Shown here: piece after piece, positions 46,429 to 55,468 of the stretch | How positions within the stretch are numbered: the first letter of the stretch is position 1 | Layout of the letters: the number at the start of each line of letters is the position of its first letter | NCBI RefSeq assembly: GCF_001552785.1 | Contig: NZ_KQ959487.1 | Location: 186,575-250,574, forward strand | Direction: 5' to 3' | DNA length: 64,000 nt | Source of the DNA: Atopobium deltae | Lineage (GTDB): Bacteria; Actinomycetota; Coriobacteriia; Coriobacteriales; Atopobiaceae | The notes under the pieces: generated by a model | The model's database searches: none | Told to the model about the DNA's origin: nothing | What the model saw: the letters and a program-made list of their open reading frames with translations, nothing else | Made by a program: the position numbers and the translations under genes

Positions 46429-48276
46429 CTATTCCACCGTAACCGATTTTGCCAAGTTGCGGGGCTTATCGACATCGCAATGACGCGCCAAGGCAACGTA
46501 GCGAGCCAACATCTGCAGATGCACAACCGCCACGATGGGCATAAACAAATCCTCGCTCATCTGCGGAATCCACAGCACGTTGTGGCACAGCGCCGCCACA
46601 TCGCTGTCGTGATCGGTCGCCACCGCAATGCAATGCGCACCGCGGGCAATAACCTCTTCGATGTTCGAAATGGTCTTATCGTGCACCTTATCCTGCGGCA
46701 CAATGGCCACCACGGGAAAGTCCTTTTCAAGAAGGGCGATGGGGCCGTGCTTCATCTCGCCAGCGGGATAGGATTCGGCGTGCAAATAGCTGATTTCCTT
46801 GAGTTTGAGGGCACCTTCGGCAGCGGTGGTGGCATTCACGCCACGACCCAAAAACAGGCTGGAGCTCGCATTGGCAAAGGCGCGCGCGGCAACCTTGTCC
46901 TGCCAGCTGCGTGTCAGCACTTCTCGAATAAGTGACGGCAACTCACACAGCGCCTCAAACTTGTGCTTCACCTGCGCAAGATCCATATGATGTGTACGAT
47001 GCGCGATGTACAGCGCTAGCAAAATGGCTGCAACCATCTGCGCCGTGTAGGCCTTCGTGGAGCATACGCATACCTCGGGACCTGCTTGGATGTACAGCAC
47101 GCCATCGCTTTCGCGCGCGGCCGTTGAGCCTAACACGTTAGTAATCGCAAAGATGCGCGCGCCGAGCCCCTTCATCTTGCGTGCGGCCGAAAGCGTATCG
47201 GCCGTCTCGCCCGATTGCGAAATAATGACACACAGCGTGTGGTCGGTGACCAGCACGTCTTGGTAGATAAATTCGGAAGCGGTTTCGACCACCACGGGAA
47301 TGCGCGCCCAGGTCTCGATGACGGTACGGGCGATAAGACCCACGTGGTAGCTCGTGCCACAAGCGACAACATAAATGCGGTCGATGGCAGCGACTTCGTC
47401 GTCGCTCATTTTGAGCTCGTCAAGCACGATGCCCTTCTCGGAAAGGCGATCCTTGAGCAAGCGCTCCAAGGCGTCGGGCTGTTCGGCAATCTCTTTGGCC
47501 ATAAAATCGGGGTAGCCGCCCAAGGTTGCCGCGGAAGCCTCCCAGTCGATGGCATAGGTGCTGGGATGCGTCACAACACTACCATTGGACTCAACGACGT
47601 GGACGCCACCTTTACGAGACAAGCGCGCAAGCTGACCGTCTTCGAGCTGAATCACCTCGGCAGCCTTGCCTGCGAGCGCCGAAACATCAGAAGCCGCATA
47701 GACGCCATCGGCAGCTTGAGCAATAACCAAAGGCGAATGATTGCGTGCAACAACAATCTCGTCGGGAGCATCGGCGCACAGCACCGCAAGGGCCCATGAG
47801 CCGCGCAAACGTCCGCAGACAATACGCACGGCGTGCAGCAAGTCGCCCTTCGCGGGACCACGCATGGACTCCTCAATAAGATGGGCAATAACCTCGGAGT
47901 CAGTGTCGGAGACAAAACTATGCCCTGCTGCAAGAAGCTGCTCTTTGAGGCTGCGGTAATTCTCGATAATACCATTGTGCACGATGGCAATACGGCCCGT
48001 GCAGTCGAGATGCGGGTGGGAATTTTTGTCCGAGGGTGCACCATGCGTTGCCCAGCGTGTGTGGGCAATGCCAGCCGTCCCCAACAGATTGGCAGTCGAG
48101 GCCCGCTCGGCCAACACCGAAACGCGGCCAACGCATTTCACGCCATGGAGGCCGCCATCGACAGAAAGTACTTCAATACCTGCGGAGTCATAGCCACGAT
48201 ACTCCAGGGCGGCTAGTCCTTGCAGCAAAAATGGGGCGGCCTGTTTTGTGCCAACATATCCAACGATTCCGCACAT
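46429..48276 (-). CDS. glmS: Glutamine-fructose-6-phosphate aminotransferase
   Basis: A 615-residue enzyme making glucosamine 6-phosphate, first step of UDP-GlcNAc synthesis. MCGIVGYVG provides the N-terminal catalytic cysteine of the glutaminase. Two SIS isomerase domains follow, with ACGTSYHVGL and SQSGETADTLSA, and the protein ends in PRNLAKSVTVE. GGAGG lies shortly before the ATG. Only 73 bases separate it from glmM, too few for a glmS ribozyme. Confidence 0.96.
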   Translation of the reverse strand: MCGIVGYVGTKQAAPFLLQGLAALEYRGYDSAGIEVLSVDGGLHGVKCVGRVSVLAERASTANLLGTAGIAHTRWATHGAPSDKNSHPHLDCTGRIAIVHNGIIENYRSLKEQLLAAGHSFVSDTDSEVIAHLIEESMRGPAKGDLLHAVRIVCGRLRGSWALAVLCADAPDEIVVARNHSPLVIAQAADGVYAASDVSALAGKAAEVIQLEDGQLARLSRKGGVHVVESNGSVVTHPSTYAIDWEASAATLGGYPDFMAKEIAEQPDALERLLKDRLSEKGIVLDELKMSDDEVAAIDRIYVVACGTSYHVGLIARTVIETWARIPVVVETASEFIYQDVLVTDHTLCVIISQSGETADTLSAARKMKGLGARIFAITNVLGSTAARESDGVLYIQAGPEVCVCSTKAYTAQMVAAILLALYIAHRTHHMDLAQVKHKFEALCELPSLIREVLTRSWQDKVAARAFANASSSLFLGRGVNATTAAEGALKLKEISYLHAESYPAGEMKHGPIALLEKDFPVVAIVPQDKVHDKTISNIEEVIARGAHCIAVATDHDSDVAALCHNVLWIPQMSEDLFMPIVAVVHLQMLARYVALARHCDVDKPRNLAKSVTVE

Positions 48277-48349
48277 ACAACCTCCTGTGTATACGGGTAC
48301 GACTGCAGAGTATGCATCGCGCGCTTACGCCCGCAAGCGTGCGCGCAGT

Positions 48350-49684
48350 CTATGCAAACTGCTTAAGCGCAGCGATCACAATCTTGTTTGCTTCTTGACA
48401 GAGTTTCTCTTCAGGGGCTTCGGCCAACACGCGTACCAACGACTCGGTTCCCGAGGCGCGCACCAGTACACGGCCATTGCCCCCCAAGAACTTCTCGGCC
48501 TGCTGCACTGCCTGCTGCACCTCTGCAGAGGCCATGGCCTGGTACTTATCGGCCACGCGAATATTATCGAGCTGCTGCGGATACAACGTCACGGGACGCA
48601 CGAGCTCAGAGAGGGTTTCGCGCTCTGCACGAATGACCTCCATGATGCGTAGGCTGGTCATAATGCCGTCGCCCGTGGTTTCCAGATCACCGAAAATGAT
48701 ATGACCCGACTGCTCGCCGCCCAGCGAGTAACCATGTTTACGCATACAGGCGTAGACGTTTTTATCGCCCACGTCGGTCTTCTCATACGCAATGTGCGCG
48801 ACATCAAATGCTTTGAACAAACCAAAGTTAGACATAACTGTCGGTACCACCGTGCCCGCAGCCAAGCGCCCGTGCTTGTTTAAGTATTTGGCGCAGACGT
48901 ACAGAATGAGGTCGCCATCAACCACGTGGCCGCGCTCATCAACCGCAATGCAGCGGTCGGCGTCGCCGTCGTAGGCAAAGCCCACGTCAAGACCCTGCTC
49001 TACCACATGGCGCTGGAGCACCTCAATGTGAGTGGAGCCAGAATCGACATTAATATTAAAGCCGTTGGGGGTGTTATTAATCACGCGAACATCGGCGCCC
49101 AGCGCGTCAAATACGGGCTTCGCAACGCTGGAAGCAGCACCGTTGGCGCAGTCCAGACCAACCTTAACGCCCTGCAGCGAGAAGTTGGCACTGGAAATCA
49201 AATGCGCAATGTAGCGGTTGCGACCCTGCATATAATCAACGGTGCAACCAATCGCATTACCCGTCGCCAAGGGAAGCTCGAACGTATCGTCAATATAATC
49301 CTCAGCCTGCTGCAGAACTTCCTCTTCCATCTTGAAGCCCTTGGAGTTGACCAGCTTGATGCCATTATCGGTAAAGGGATTATGGCTTGCGGTAATAGCA
49401 ATGCCGCAGTCAAAGTTGGCATCGATCGTCTCGTAACACACACCTGGCGTGGGAATGACGTGCAGCAAGTAGGCGTCGGCTCCCGAAGCCACCAGACCAG
49501 AAATAAGCGCTGCCTCAAACATGTAGCTCGAACGGCGGGTGTCTTTTCCTATAACAATACGGGCTTTGCGCTCGTTGCGCGCACCATAGTACCAACCAAT
49601 AAATCGGCCGATTTTGTAGGCATGATCTACGTTAAGTCCTTCATTTGCTTTGCCTCTGAAGCCATCGGTTCCAAAGTACTTCAT
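48350..49684 (-). CDS. glmM: Phosphoglucosamine mutase
   Basis: A 444-residue enzyme converting glucosamine 6-phosphate to the 1-phosphate. MKYFGTDGFRGKAN opens it, the phosphoserine is in ITASHNPFTDNGIK, the metal site is DGDADRC, and ASGTESLVRVL ends it. GGAGG lies 4 bases before the ATG at 49684; a longer upstream frame is unsupported. It is the first gene of the glmM-glmS-acpS-nnr-alr-tsaE-tsaBD run. Confidence 0.96.
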   Translation of the reverse strand: MKYFGTDGFRGKANEGLNVDHAYKIGRFIGWYYGARNERKARIVIGKDTRRSSYMFEAALISGLVASGADAYLLHVIPTPGVCYETIDANFDCGIAITASHNPFTDNGIKLVNSKGFKMEEEVLQQAEDYIDDTFELPLATGNAIGCTVDYMQGRNRYIAHLISSANFSLQGVKVGLDCANGAASSVAKPVFDALGADVRVINNTPNGFNINVDSGSTHIEVLQRHVVEQGLDVGFAYDGDADRCIAVDERGHVVDGDLILYVCAKYLNKHGRLAAGTVVPTVMSNFGLFKAFDVAHIAYEKTDVGDKNVYACMRKHGYSLGGEQSGHIIFGDLETTGDGIMTSLRIMEVIRAERETLSELVRPVTLYPQQLDNIRVADKYQAMASAEVQQAVQQAEKFLGGNGRVLVRASGTESLVRVLAEAPEEKLCQEANKIVIAALKQFA

Positions 49685-49706
49685 AGTGCCTCCTGTCATT
49701 TTGCTT

Positions 49707-49718
49707 GTACTATAGTAC
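49707..49718 (-). promoter_or_regulatory. Palindrome at the putative glmM promoter
   Basis: GTACTATAGTAC is a perfect 12-bp palindrome 23 bases upstream of the glmM start. It includes TACTAT, a plausible -10. It may be a promoter element or a regulator site. Confidence 0.35.
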
Positions 49719-49724
49719 CCCATA

Positions 49725-49757
49725 CAAAAAGAGGCCCACCACGACGATGAGCCTCTT
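49725..49757 (-). terminator. rplM-rpsI operon terminator
   Basis: On the minus strand, AAGAGGC (49751-49757 complement) and GCCTCTT (49729-49735 complement) form a stem followed by TTTTTG. It lies 37 bases after the rpsI stop and before the glmM promoter region, separating the two operons. Confidence 0.8.
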
Positions 49758-49793
49758 CTACAAATTTGCAGGAATCGCAGGTTTACAAAAACC

Positions 49794-50189
49794 TTAGCGC
49801 TTCGAGAACTGCGGGCGCTTGCGGGCCTTCTTCAGACCGTACTTCTTACGCTCAACAGCGCGAGCGTCACGGGTGAGAAAACCTGCCTTCTTGAGCTCGG
49901 GACGATACTCGCCTGCGGTAAGCAGTGCACGAGCGATGCCCAAGCGCAAAGCGCCAGATTGACCAGAGATGCCGCCACCATCAAGGCGTGCAATCACGTC
50001 AAAGTGGTTGACTGTATCGGTAATTTTAAAAGGAGCAAGAGCGCCATCTACGAGGTGCTGACGACCAAAGTAGTCAAGCGCGTCGCGACCATTAACGGTA
50101 ACCTTGCCAGTGCCGGGAACGAGACGTACGCGTGCGACAGCCTCCTTACGACGGCCTGTGCCAGTGTAAACAGCGGTAGTATCAGCCAT
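49794..50189 (-). CDS. rpsI: 30S ribosomal protein S9
   Basis: The 131-residue S9 has [16 protein letters not shown] and [19 protein letters not shown], with the characteristic RPQFSKR tail that reaches the P-site tRNA. GGAGG is in the 3-base gap region after rplM, so the two are translationally linked. Confidence 0.98.
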   Translation of the reverse strand: MADTTAVYTGTGRRKEAVARVRLVPGTGKVTVNGRDALDYFGRQHLVDGALAPFKITDTVNHFDVIARLDGGGISGQSGALRLGIARALLTAGEYRPELKKAGFLTRDARAVERKKYGLKKARKRPQFSKR

Positions 50190-50192
50190 CGG

Positions 50193-50633
50193 TTAAGCCT
50201 CCAAATCAATCTTGGTGGGGTTCTGGGCAGCGTGAGGATGCTCCGAACCAGCGTATACATGCAGCTTGCGGTATTGCTGAGCGCCAAGGCGTGTCTTGGG
50301 AAGCATGCCCTTGATTGCGTGCTCAATAACTCGCTCGGGGTGTTTTTCCATAGCCTCTTTGTAGCCTACGGTCTTCAGACCACCCAAAAAGCCAGAGTAA
50401 CGCCAATATGATTTGTGATCAGCCTTAACACCAGTAAGAACGACCTTATCGGCATTAATGATAACAACGTAATCACCGGTATCGGTGTGAGGGGTGTACT
50501 GAGGCTTGTTCTTACCACGAAGAATCATAGCAACCTTGGTCGCCAAGCGTCCCAGGGTTGCGCCCTCAGCGTCTACGAGCACCCAGTTGCGCTCGACTTC
50601 GCCAGTTTTGGCATAATGAGTCGATTTATTCAC
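50193..50633 (-). CDS. rplM: 50S ribosomal protein L13
   Basis: The 146-residue L13 has RNWVLVDAEGATLGRLAT and LRGKNKPQYTPHTDTGD, then RVIEHAIKGMLPKTRLG and LHVYAGSEHPHAAQ. Translation starts at a GTG at 50633, 5 bases after GGAGGAG; the longer frame upstream is an artefact. It pairs with rpsI as in most bacteria. Confidence 0.97.
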   Translation of the reverse strand: MNKSTHYAKTGEVERNWVLVDAEGATLGRLATKVAMILRGKNKPQYTPHTDTGDYVVIINADKVVLTGVKADHKSYWRYSGFLGGLKTVGYKEAMEKHPERVIEHAIKGMLPKTRLGAQQYRKLHVYAGSEHPHAAQNPTKIDLEA

Positions 50634-50820
50634 GTGACTCCTCCAACATACAGATGCACTCGTTTCTGGACAAACAAGTGCCGCTAATCTTTTACAGAAA
50701 TTACGGGGCTGTACAAAAATAGCTTTCAAATTATACACCAGCTGCACAAAATAAGCAGCATATCGCCACTTTTGCGCAAGCAATCACGTAATATTCACGC
50801 AATCGGAGGTAAGGCATGAG

Positions 50821-50860
50821 GATCAAACGCGACCAAGCGCGGTCAAACACGGGTCAAACG
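50821..50860. repeat. Four imperfect 10-bp tandem repeats
   Basis: GATCAAACGC, GACCAAGCGC, GGTCAAACAC and GGGTCAAACG lie end to end in the divergent region of rplM and the FemAB-like gene. They are 20 bases upstream of that gene's -35 box and could be activator or repressor sites. Confidence 0.5.
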
Positions 50861-50879
50861 TGAAGCTCTCTTATCATTT

Positions 50880-50909
50880 TTGAGAACGGCTTCCGCATAC
50901 GGCTATAAT
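50880..50909 (+). promoter_or_regulatory. Promoter of the FemAB-like gene
   Basis: TTGAGA (50880-50885) and a consensus TATAAT (50904-50909) are 18 bases apart, 29 bases before the start codon. AAAGGAG lies between. Confidence 0.75.
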
Positions 50910-50937
50910 AAAGCAGCTAAGCGCTTAAAGGAGCACC

Positions 50938-51936
50938 ATGATCACCCTGACCTCTGTAGATTTTTCTGAACTTGACTCGACCGCAAAAGCCCACACCCAC
51001 ACCCTGCCCATCGAGCAAACCAGCGTGTGGGCGCGCTATCAAAACACCATCGACGGACGCCGTCCGTGGGGCGCCTACCTTATACAGCAGAACGGCGAAC
51101 TTCTCGGCTTTATTTCACTCATCGAATTTACGACACACGGCTATCGTTACCTGCGCTCGATGCATGGTCCTTCGTGGCTAGCAAAGCCTGACGAGAAGAC
51201 CGAGGCGGCGTTTTTGCAAGCCTTGGTAGCCGACGTCCGCGCGCGCGATCCCAAAGTCGTGTTTTTGCGTGTCGATACTTGGTATGAAGCGATGACCACG
51301 CCCGTACTTTCGACCGTGCCTTACGACCAGACTGTCGTGATTTCGCTGGAGGATAGCGACGACGAGATCTTAAACCGCATGAAGAGCCGCGGCCGCCGCG
51401 ATGTGCGCAAGGCCCTGCGCGAATGCGATGCTGTATGCAGCGACGAGACCGAGCAAGCCTACCAAGATTTTTCGCCCTATTACGCCATTATGCAGCAGAC
51501 CGCTCAGCGCGATGGTTTTAGCTGCTCGCCCATGAGCGACTACAGCGATATGCTCCAGTCGCTGGGCAAAGAGCATTGCCGTGTTTTTGCCGCACGCTTA
51601 GATGGACAGGTGTTGAGCTGGTCAATTGTGACGCTGAGTGGCACGCGCGCCGTGCGCTACTATGCTGGCATGCGCTCTGATGCCATGCGTATGCACGTGA
51701 CCGATAAGCTCGTCTATTGCGAGTGCTGTTTGCTTGCCCACATGGGCATCAAGGATTATGACCTCATGGGTATCGGAAGCGATTTTGCCCCCTCGCTCAA
51801 GCGCTTAAACGAGTTCAAAACAAAATTTACGACTCAGATTACGCCCGTGGCAGCTGGTCGCGACATTGCTGTTCGACCCTTGTTCTACCGCAGTTTGACA
51901 CTGGCAAAAAAGTTGAAGACAGCACTGGGACGTTAA
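50938..51936 (+). CDS. FemAB/GNAT-fold peptidoglycan bridge aminoacyltransferase-like protein
   Basis: A 332-residue soluble protein of the FemAB type. Its two GNAT-like halves include LPIEQTSVWARYQ near the N-terminus, RYLRSMHGPSW and VVFLRVDTWYEA. MKSRGRRDVRKALRE follows, and RAVRYYAGMRSD and DYDLMGIGSDF come late. FemAB relatives add amino acids from aminoacyl-tRNA to the lipid II stem peptide. It lacks the long coiled-coil arm of staphylococcal FemX. AAAGGAG is 4 bases before the ATG. It is a single-gene unit with its own promoter and terminator. Confidence 0.8.
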   Translation: MITLTSVDFSELDSTAKAHTHTLPIEQTSVWARYQNTIDGRRPWGAYLIQQNGELLGFISLIEFTTHGYRYLRSMHGPSWLAKPDEKTEAAFLQALVADVRARDPKVVFLRVDTWYEAMTTPVLSTVPYDQTVVISLEDSDDEILNRMKSRGRRDVRKALRECDAVCSDETEQAYQDFSPYYAIMQQTAQRDGFSCSPMSDYSDMLQSLGKEHCRVFAARLDGQVLSWSIVTLSGTRAVRYYAGMRSDAMRMHVTDKLVYCECCLLAHMGIKDYDLMGIGSDFAPSLKRLNEFKTKFTTQITPVAAGRDIAVRPLFYRSLTLAKKLKTALGR

Positions 51937-52008
51937 ACGGGAACACTCATTGAGACCTTAAACGGGGGGGCACTCACTGCAGGCCTTAATAAAAACACAT
52001 CAGCAAAA

Positions 52009-52043
52009 CGCAGGCAAGCATCCACTGCTTACCTGCGCTTTTT
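52009..52043 (+). terminator. Terminator after the FemAB-like gene
   Basis: CGCAGGCAAGCA (52009-52020) and TGCTTACCTGCG (52026-52037) pair with one mismatch around a 5-base loop and are followed by CTTTTT, a good rho-independent terminator. Confidence 0.85.
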
Positions 52044-52109
52044 GAGTTGCGGATAGTGCACGCCATCGTTTTTTGGAACGTACCTTAGTACGAAAGCACA
52101 AAAATCTAC

Positions 52110-52988
52110 TTAGTGTGTTGCATCCTCGAAGAATTCCCACGCCTCAGCATCGCTTGCGCCTTCGTGTACAATCTTGCGAATGGCCTCGGCCATCTGCAAA
52201 GGATGTTGACTCTGGAAGATATTGCGTCCCATATCAACACCACGAGCACCTTTTTGAATCACACTATACGCAAGGTGCATTGCATCGCGCTCGAGAAGCT
52301 TCTTGCCTCCTGCAACAACGATGGGCACGGGGCACGCAGCCACGACCTCTTCGAAATCTTCGCAATCGTAGGTTTTAACAATTTGAACGCCCATCTCGGC
52401 AATAATGCGTGTGGCAAGTTTAAAGAAACGACCCGTGCGCTCCATATCTTTACCAACAGCGCACACACCAAGCGTTGGGATGCTGTAGCGAAAACCCGCA
52501 TTCACAACCTGACTAAGATTATCAATGCTCGAAAGCTGCCCATCGGCACCAATAAAGGTCTGCACTGCCATGCAGTCAGCATTCATGCGAATGGCATCCT
52601 CAATGTCAACAGCCACAACCTCATGCGAAAGATCGGACTGCAGCATCGACGACCCCGAAGTCACGCGAAGGGCAATGCCCTTGGTGATTTGCGGTGGAAC
52701 GCAACTACGAATCGCACCACGCGTGCCCATAAAGCAGTCAACATAGGGCGCAAGCTGCGGAAGAAGTAGGTCGAGGCGCTCAAGACCAGCCGTCGAACCC
52801 ATAAAGTAGCCGTGGTCAAACGCAAACATAACCGTGTTGCCACTCTTCGGATCAAAAATATTGGAGAGATGCTTTTGCATACCCCAATCAAGACTATTGG
52901 CACCCTTTACATAAAATCCCTCGTTGTAGGCAAAGGGAGTGTCAACGTGATAGTTTTTAGCAACTTTGAGACCGTCAAGATCAGCCAT
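52110..52988 (-). CDS. lsrF: 3-hydroxy-5-phosphonooxypentane-2,4-dione thiolase LsrF (AI-2 catabolism)
   Basis: A 292-residue class I aldolase-fold enzyme that performs the last step of phospho-AI-2 breakdown, moving an acetyl group to CoA. Family landmarks are MADLDGLKVAKNYHVDTPF, SLDWGMQKHLSNIF, MFAFDHGYFMGSTAGLERLD, VKTYDCEDFEEVV and GVDMGRNIFQS. Length matches enteric LsrF. The ATG at 52988 has AGGAAGG 7 bases upstream. It is the last gene of the lsrACDBF run and is separated from lsrB by a 207-bp gap containing a strong hairpin. Confidence 0.94.
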   Translation of the reverse strand: MADLDGLKVAKNYHVDTPFAYNEGFYVKGANSLDWGMQKHLSNIFDPKSGNTVMFAFDHGYFMGSTAGLERLDLLLPQLAPYVDCFMGTRGAIRSCVPPQITKGIALRVTSGSSMLQSDLSHEVVAVDIEDAIRMNADCMAVQTFIGADGQLSSIDNLSQVVNAGFRYSIPTLGVCAVGKDMERTGRFFKLATRIIAEMGVQIVKTYDCEDFEEVVAACPVPIVVAGGKKLLERDAMHLAYSVIQKGARGVDMGRNIFQSQHPLQMAEAIRKIVHEGASDAEAWEFFEDATH

Positions 52989-53071
52989 ATGCATACCTTC
53001 CTTAAGATAGCTCTGCGGCGTGCCAGCACACTGATGCCAGCACGCCACAGAAAAACGTAAAACTTACTCAC

Positions 53072-53101
53072 GAGCTTCTTGACAAATCTGTCGAGAAGCT
53101 C
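53072..53101 (-). other. Hairpin between lsrB and lsrF
   Basis: GAGCTTCTTGACA (53072-53084) pairs with TGTCGAGAAGCTC (53089-53101) over 13 positions with one wobble and a 4-base loop. No T-run follows closely on the minus strand. It may protect the lsrB message or reduce read-through into lsrF. Confidence 0.55.
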
Positions 53102-53195
53102 GCCTGCTCGGCAGGTGTTACTCAGCACATGAAGCGCGCGCAGATACGCTCATGCACTTCGACAACCCATGACAGCAGTTCATTACAGCAACGCA

Positions 53196-54317
53196 TTAGA
53201 ATGCGTAGTTGTTCATGTTCTCCTTGGTGAAGACGAGACGCTCGGGCAACAGCACGACGCCGTTGTTCTTCTCGCCCGTCTTGGCGCCCTCGGCAATAGA
53301 CTCATTGGCCTCAACCTTGACATCACCAATCTTCGGAATGGAGATGGTGTCACCAACCTTAACCTCGTTTCCAGCAGCAAGGTATGCGGCAACGTAGCAA
53401 CCCATAGCGCCCTGTACTGCGCAGTCCCAAAGACCCCAGTTGTAAATGGTGCCATGCTCGCAGTAAGACTTAATCGACTGTGGGGAAGCAAAACCAGTAA
53501 TGGTAATCTTCTTGGCATCGTAGCCTTTATTCTCGGCTGCCTGCAGCTGTCCAGGAAGTGCGGTGGAGTCATTGCAGATGATCAGGTCAATGTTGGGGTA
53601 GGCGTCCAAAACAGCCTCACCAATGGTGATTGCTTGCTCGGCGTCCTGGTTGGAGTAGTAGTTCTCATGAACATTCTTCCAGTTAGGATATTCCTTCTTG
53701 ATGAGCTCTTGAGCTGCAACCTGCCAGGAGTTTTGGTCGGTAACCGTAGCCTGGGAGTAATGCCAAACGTAGGTAATCTCGTCCTTCTTAGGATCCTTGC
53801 CACGCTCCTTAAGACCAGCAACACCCATGTCAACAAGCATCTTACCCAAAATCGCAGGCGTGCCCTGAGAAACCATGAGCGTACGATCCTCGGGATTGGA
53901 GTCAGAGTCCCAGGTAGTAACAACAATGCCAGCCTCGGTAGCCTTCTTCAGGGCGTCAGAAACACCCTTAGCGTCAACGGTCGAAATGCAGATGGCGTCA
54001 ACACCATTTGCAACAGCCTGATTAATGACGGATACCTGCGCAGAAACAGATGCGGTGGCGTCGCCAAGATAGTTAACCGTAAAGCCCCACTCTTTGGCCT
54101 TCTCTTGAGCACCCTTGTTGGCGGACTCGAAGAACGCGTTACCCGTTACCTTTGGGATGAAGGCAACCGTCTTGCCCTTTACATCTCCTGCTTTCTTTTT
54201 GTCATCGCCACCCTTCTTGTTGTCGCCACCAGTATTACAGCCCGCAAGAGCAAGGCCTGCCCATACTGCACCCGTGCCAGCCAAACCAATGAAACTGCGG
54301 CGAGTCATATCTTGCAT
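53196..54317 (-). CDS. lsrB: AI-2-binding lipoprotein LsrB
   Basis: A 373-residue solute-binding lipoprotein with a twin-arginine motif (MTRRSFIGLAG) and lipobox (LALAGC). It closely parallels LsrB: FIPKVTGNAFFE, ITTWDSD-like VTTWDSDS, TVTDQNSW, FGLWD-like NWGLWDC and VVLLPERLVF. Against the six known AI-2 contacts of enteric LsrB, Lys35, Asp116, Asp166 and Gln167 are kept. The Pro220 and Ala222 positions (APDA) read CNDS here. A Lys/Asp/Gly-rich linker follows the lipid-modified Cys. GGGGAGG lies 6 bases before the ATG at 54317. Confidence 0.92.
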   Translation of the reverse strand: MQDMTRRSFIGLAGTGAVWAGLALAGCNTGGDNKKGGDDKKKAGDVKGKTVAFIPKVTGNAFFESANKGAQEKAKEWGFTVNYLGDATASVSAQVSVINQAVANGVDAICISTVDAKGVSDALKKATEAGIVVTTWDSDSNPEDRTLMVSQGTPAILGKMLVDMGVAGLKERGKDPKKDEITYVWHYSQATVTDQNSWQVAAQELIKKEYPNWKNVHENYYSNQDAEQAITIGEAVLDAYPNIDLIICNDSTALPGQLQAAENKGYDAKKITITGFASPQSIKSYCEHGTIYNWGLWDCAVQGAMGCYVAAYLAAGNEVKVGDTISIPKIGDVKVEANESIAEGAKTGEKNNGVVLLPERLVFTKENMNNYAF

Positions 54318-54394
54318 AGTGAACCTCCCCCTTCTTCGCTCAGCTTCGTGCCGAGCAATCGGTTTTGAAGCATCGCCCAACATGCGCTTGGACG

Positions 54395-55468
54395 TTATGC
54401 TTCAGTTGACGTGCTGTCCTTTACAAACAGCGATTTCAAAAACGTGCCAATATTTGTACCACTCGTAGCTGCTCTCATGACGATAACAACCACGAGTAAG
54501 ACACCAACAGGAATGTCCAAATACTGTGGACTTACTTTGAAGCACAACGGCAAACCAAAGCGTAAAAAGGCGATAACAAATGACGCCAAGCAGGTGCCCG
54601 CAATCGAACCCTTGCCGCCTGTCGAAAGCGTTCCACCCAATACCACCGCGGTAATGATATCCATCGTAAAATCGGCACCAAAATCGGACTTGGCTGTGCC
54701 TAAATACGCGGTGAGCACCGTTCCCGCAAGAGCGGCCGAAAGCGCACTGAGGATATACGTGGACATGATGATGCGACGGCTATTAATACCCGAAAATTCG
54801 GCAGCACTTTGGTTGACGCCCACCAGTGTGATACGGCGACCATACTTTGTCTTGTGTAGCAAGACAAAGGCGAAGATGAGCATGACGATGTAAATCAGCA
54901 GTTGGAAGGGGATTACCCCCAAAAGCTCGAAGCTCGAGATGAATTTAAAATCATCGGGAAATCCGCCAATGCCCTGATAACTTTCCGTCTTAGAAAGCGT
55001 AGAAATAAGCAGCGCGATACCCGAATACAAAAAGCTTCCACCTAGGGTAACGACCATCGCCTGCACACGACAATACGCAATAAAAAATCCCGATAGCGCG
55101 CCACAGGCAAGGGTGAGCAACGTCGCGACCGCTACGGCCCCCCAGATGGGCAGCCCAAAATCCTGCCAACCAACACCAATGGTAATAGAGGTCAAACCCA
55201 CCAGCGAGGCAACCTGAATGTCGATGCCTCCTGTCACCATAACCAGCGTGACAAACAGCGAGATCATAAAAATGGGTAGGCTGTCGTTAATGCTGGTAAA
55301 GAGCAGTGCTGGACGCAAAAACTTGGCATTTGTCGAACCAAAAATGACAAACTCGCAGACGAGAAGGGCAATCAAAATAAGGTTCCAGTTTGTCTGTCCG
55401 CGAGACAAAAACTCTTTGATCTTCTCGCCAGCGCCGGACGTTACCGCCGCATTGATCTTGTTGGTCAT
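54395..55468 (-). CDS. lsrD: AI-2 ABC transporter permease LsrD
   Basis: A 357-residue RbsC-type permease with about nine or ten membrane segments. VTLVMVTGGIDIQVAS near residue 75 and VLGGTLSTGGKGSIAGT later match the family. It partners LsrC as a heterodimer. Its ATG overlaps the lsrC stop (TGATG). The position in lsrA-C-D-B-F order supports LsrD over a generic sugar permease. Confidence 0.9.
   Translation of the reverse strand: MTNKINAAVTSGAGEKIKEFLSRGQTNWNLILIALLVCEFVIFGSTNAKFLRPALLFTSINDSLPIFMISLFVTLVMVTGGIDIQVASLVGLTSITIGVGWQDFGLPIWGAVAVATLLTLACGALSGFFIAYCRVQAMVVTLGGSFLYSGIALLISTLSKTESYQGIGGFPDDFKFISSFELLGVIPFQLLIYIVMLIFAFVLLHKTKYGRRITLVGVNQSAAEFSGINSRRIIMSTYILSALSAALAGTVLTAYLGTAKSDFGADFTMDIITAVVLGGTLSTGGKGSIAGTCLASFVIAFLRFGLPLCFKVSPQYLDIPVGVLLVVVIVMRAATSGTNIGTFLKSLFVKDSTSTEA

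Noticed and set aside
48277-48349. glmS ribozyme upstream of glmS
   Set aside because: Only 73 bases separate glmM and glmS, and no ribozyme-like core is visible.
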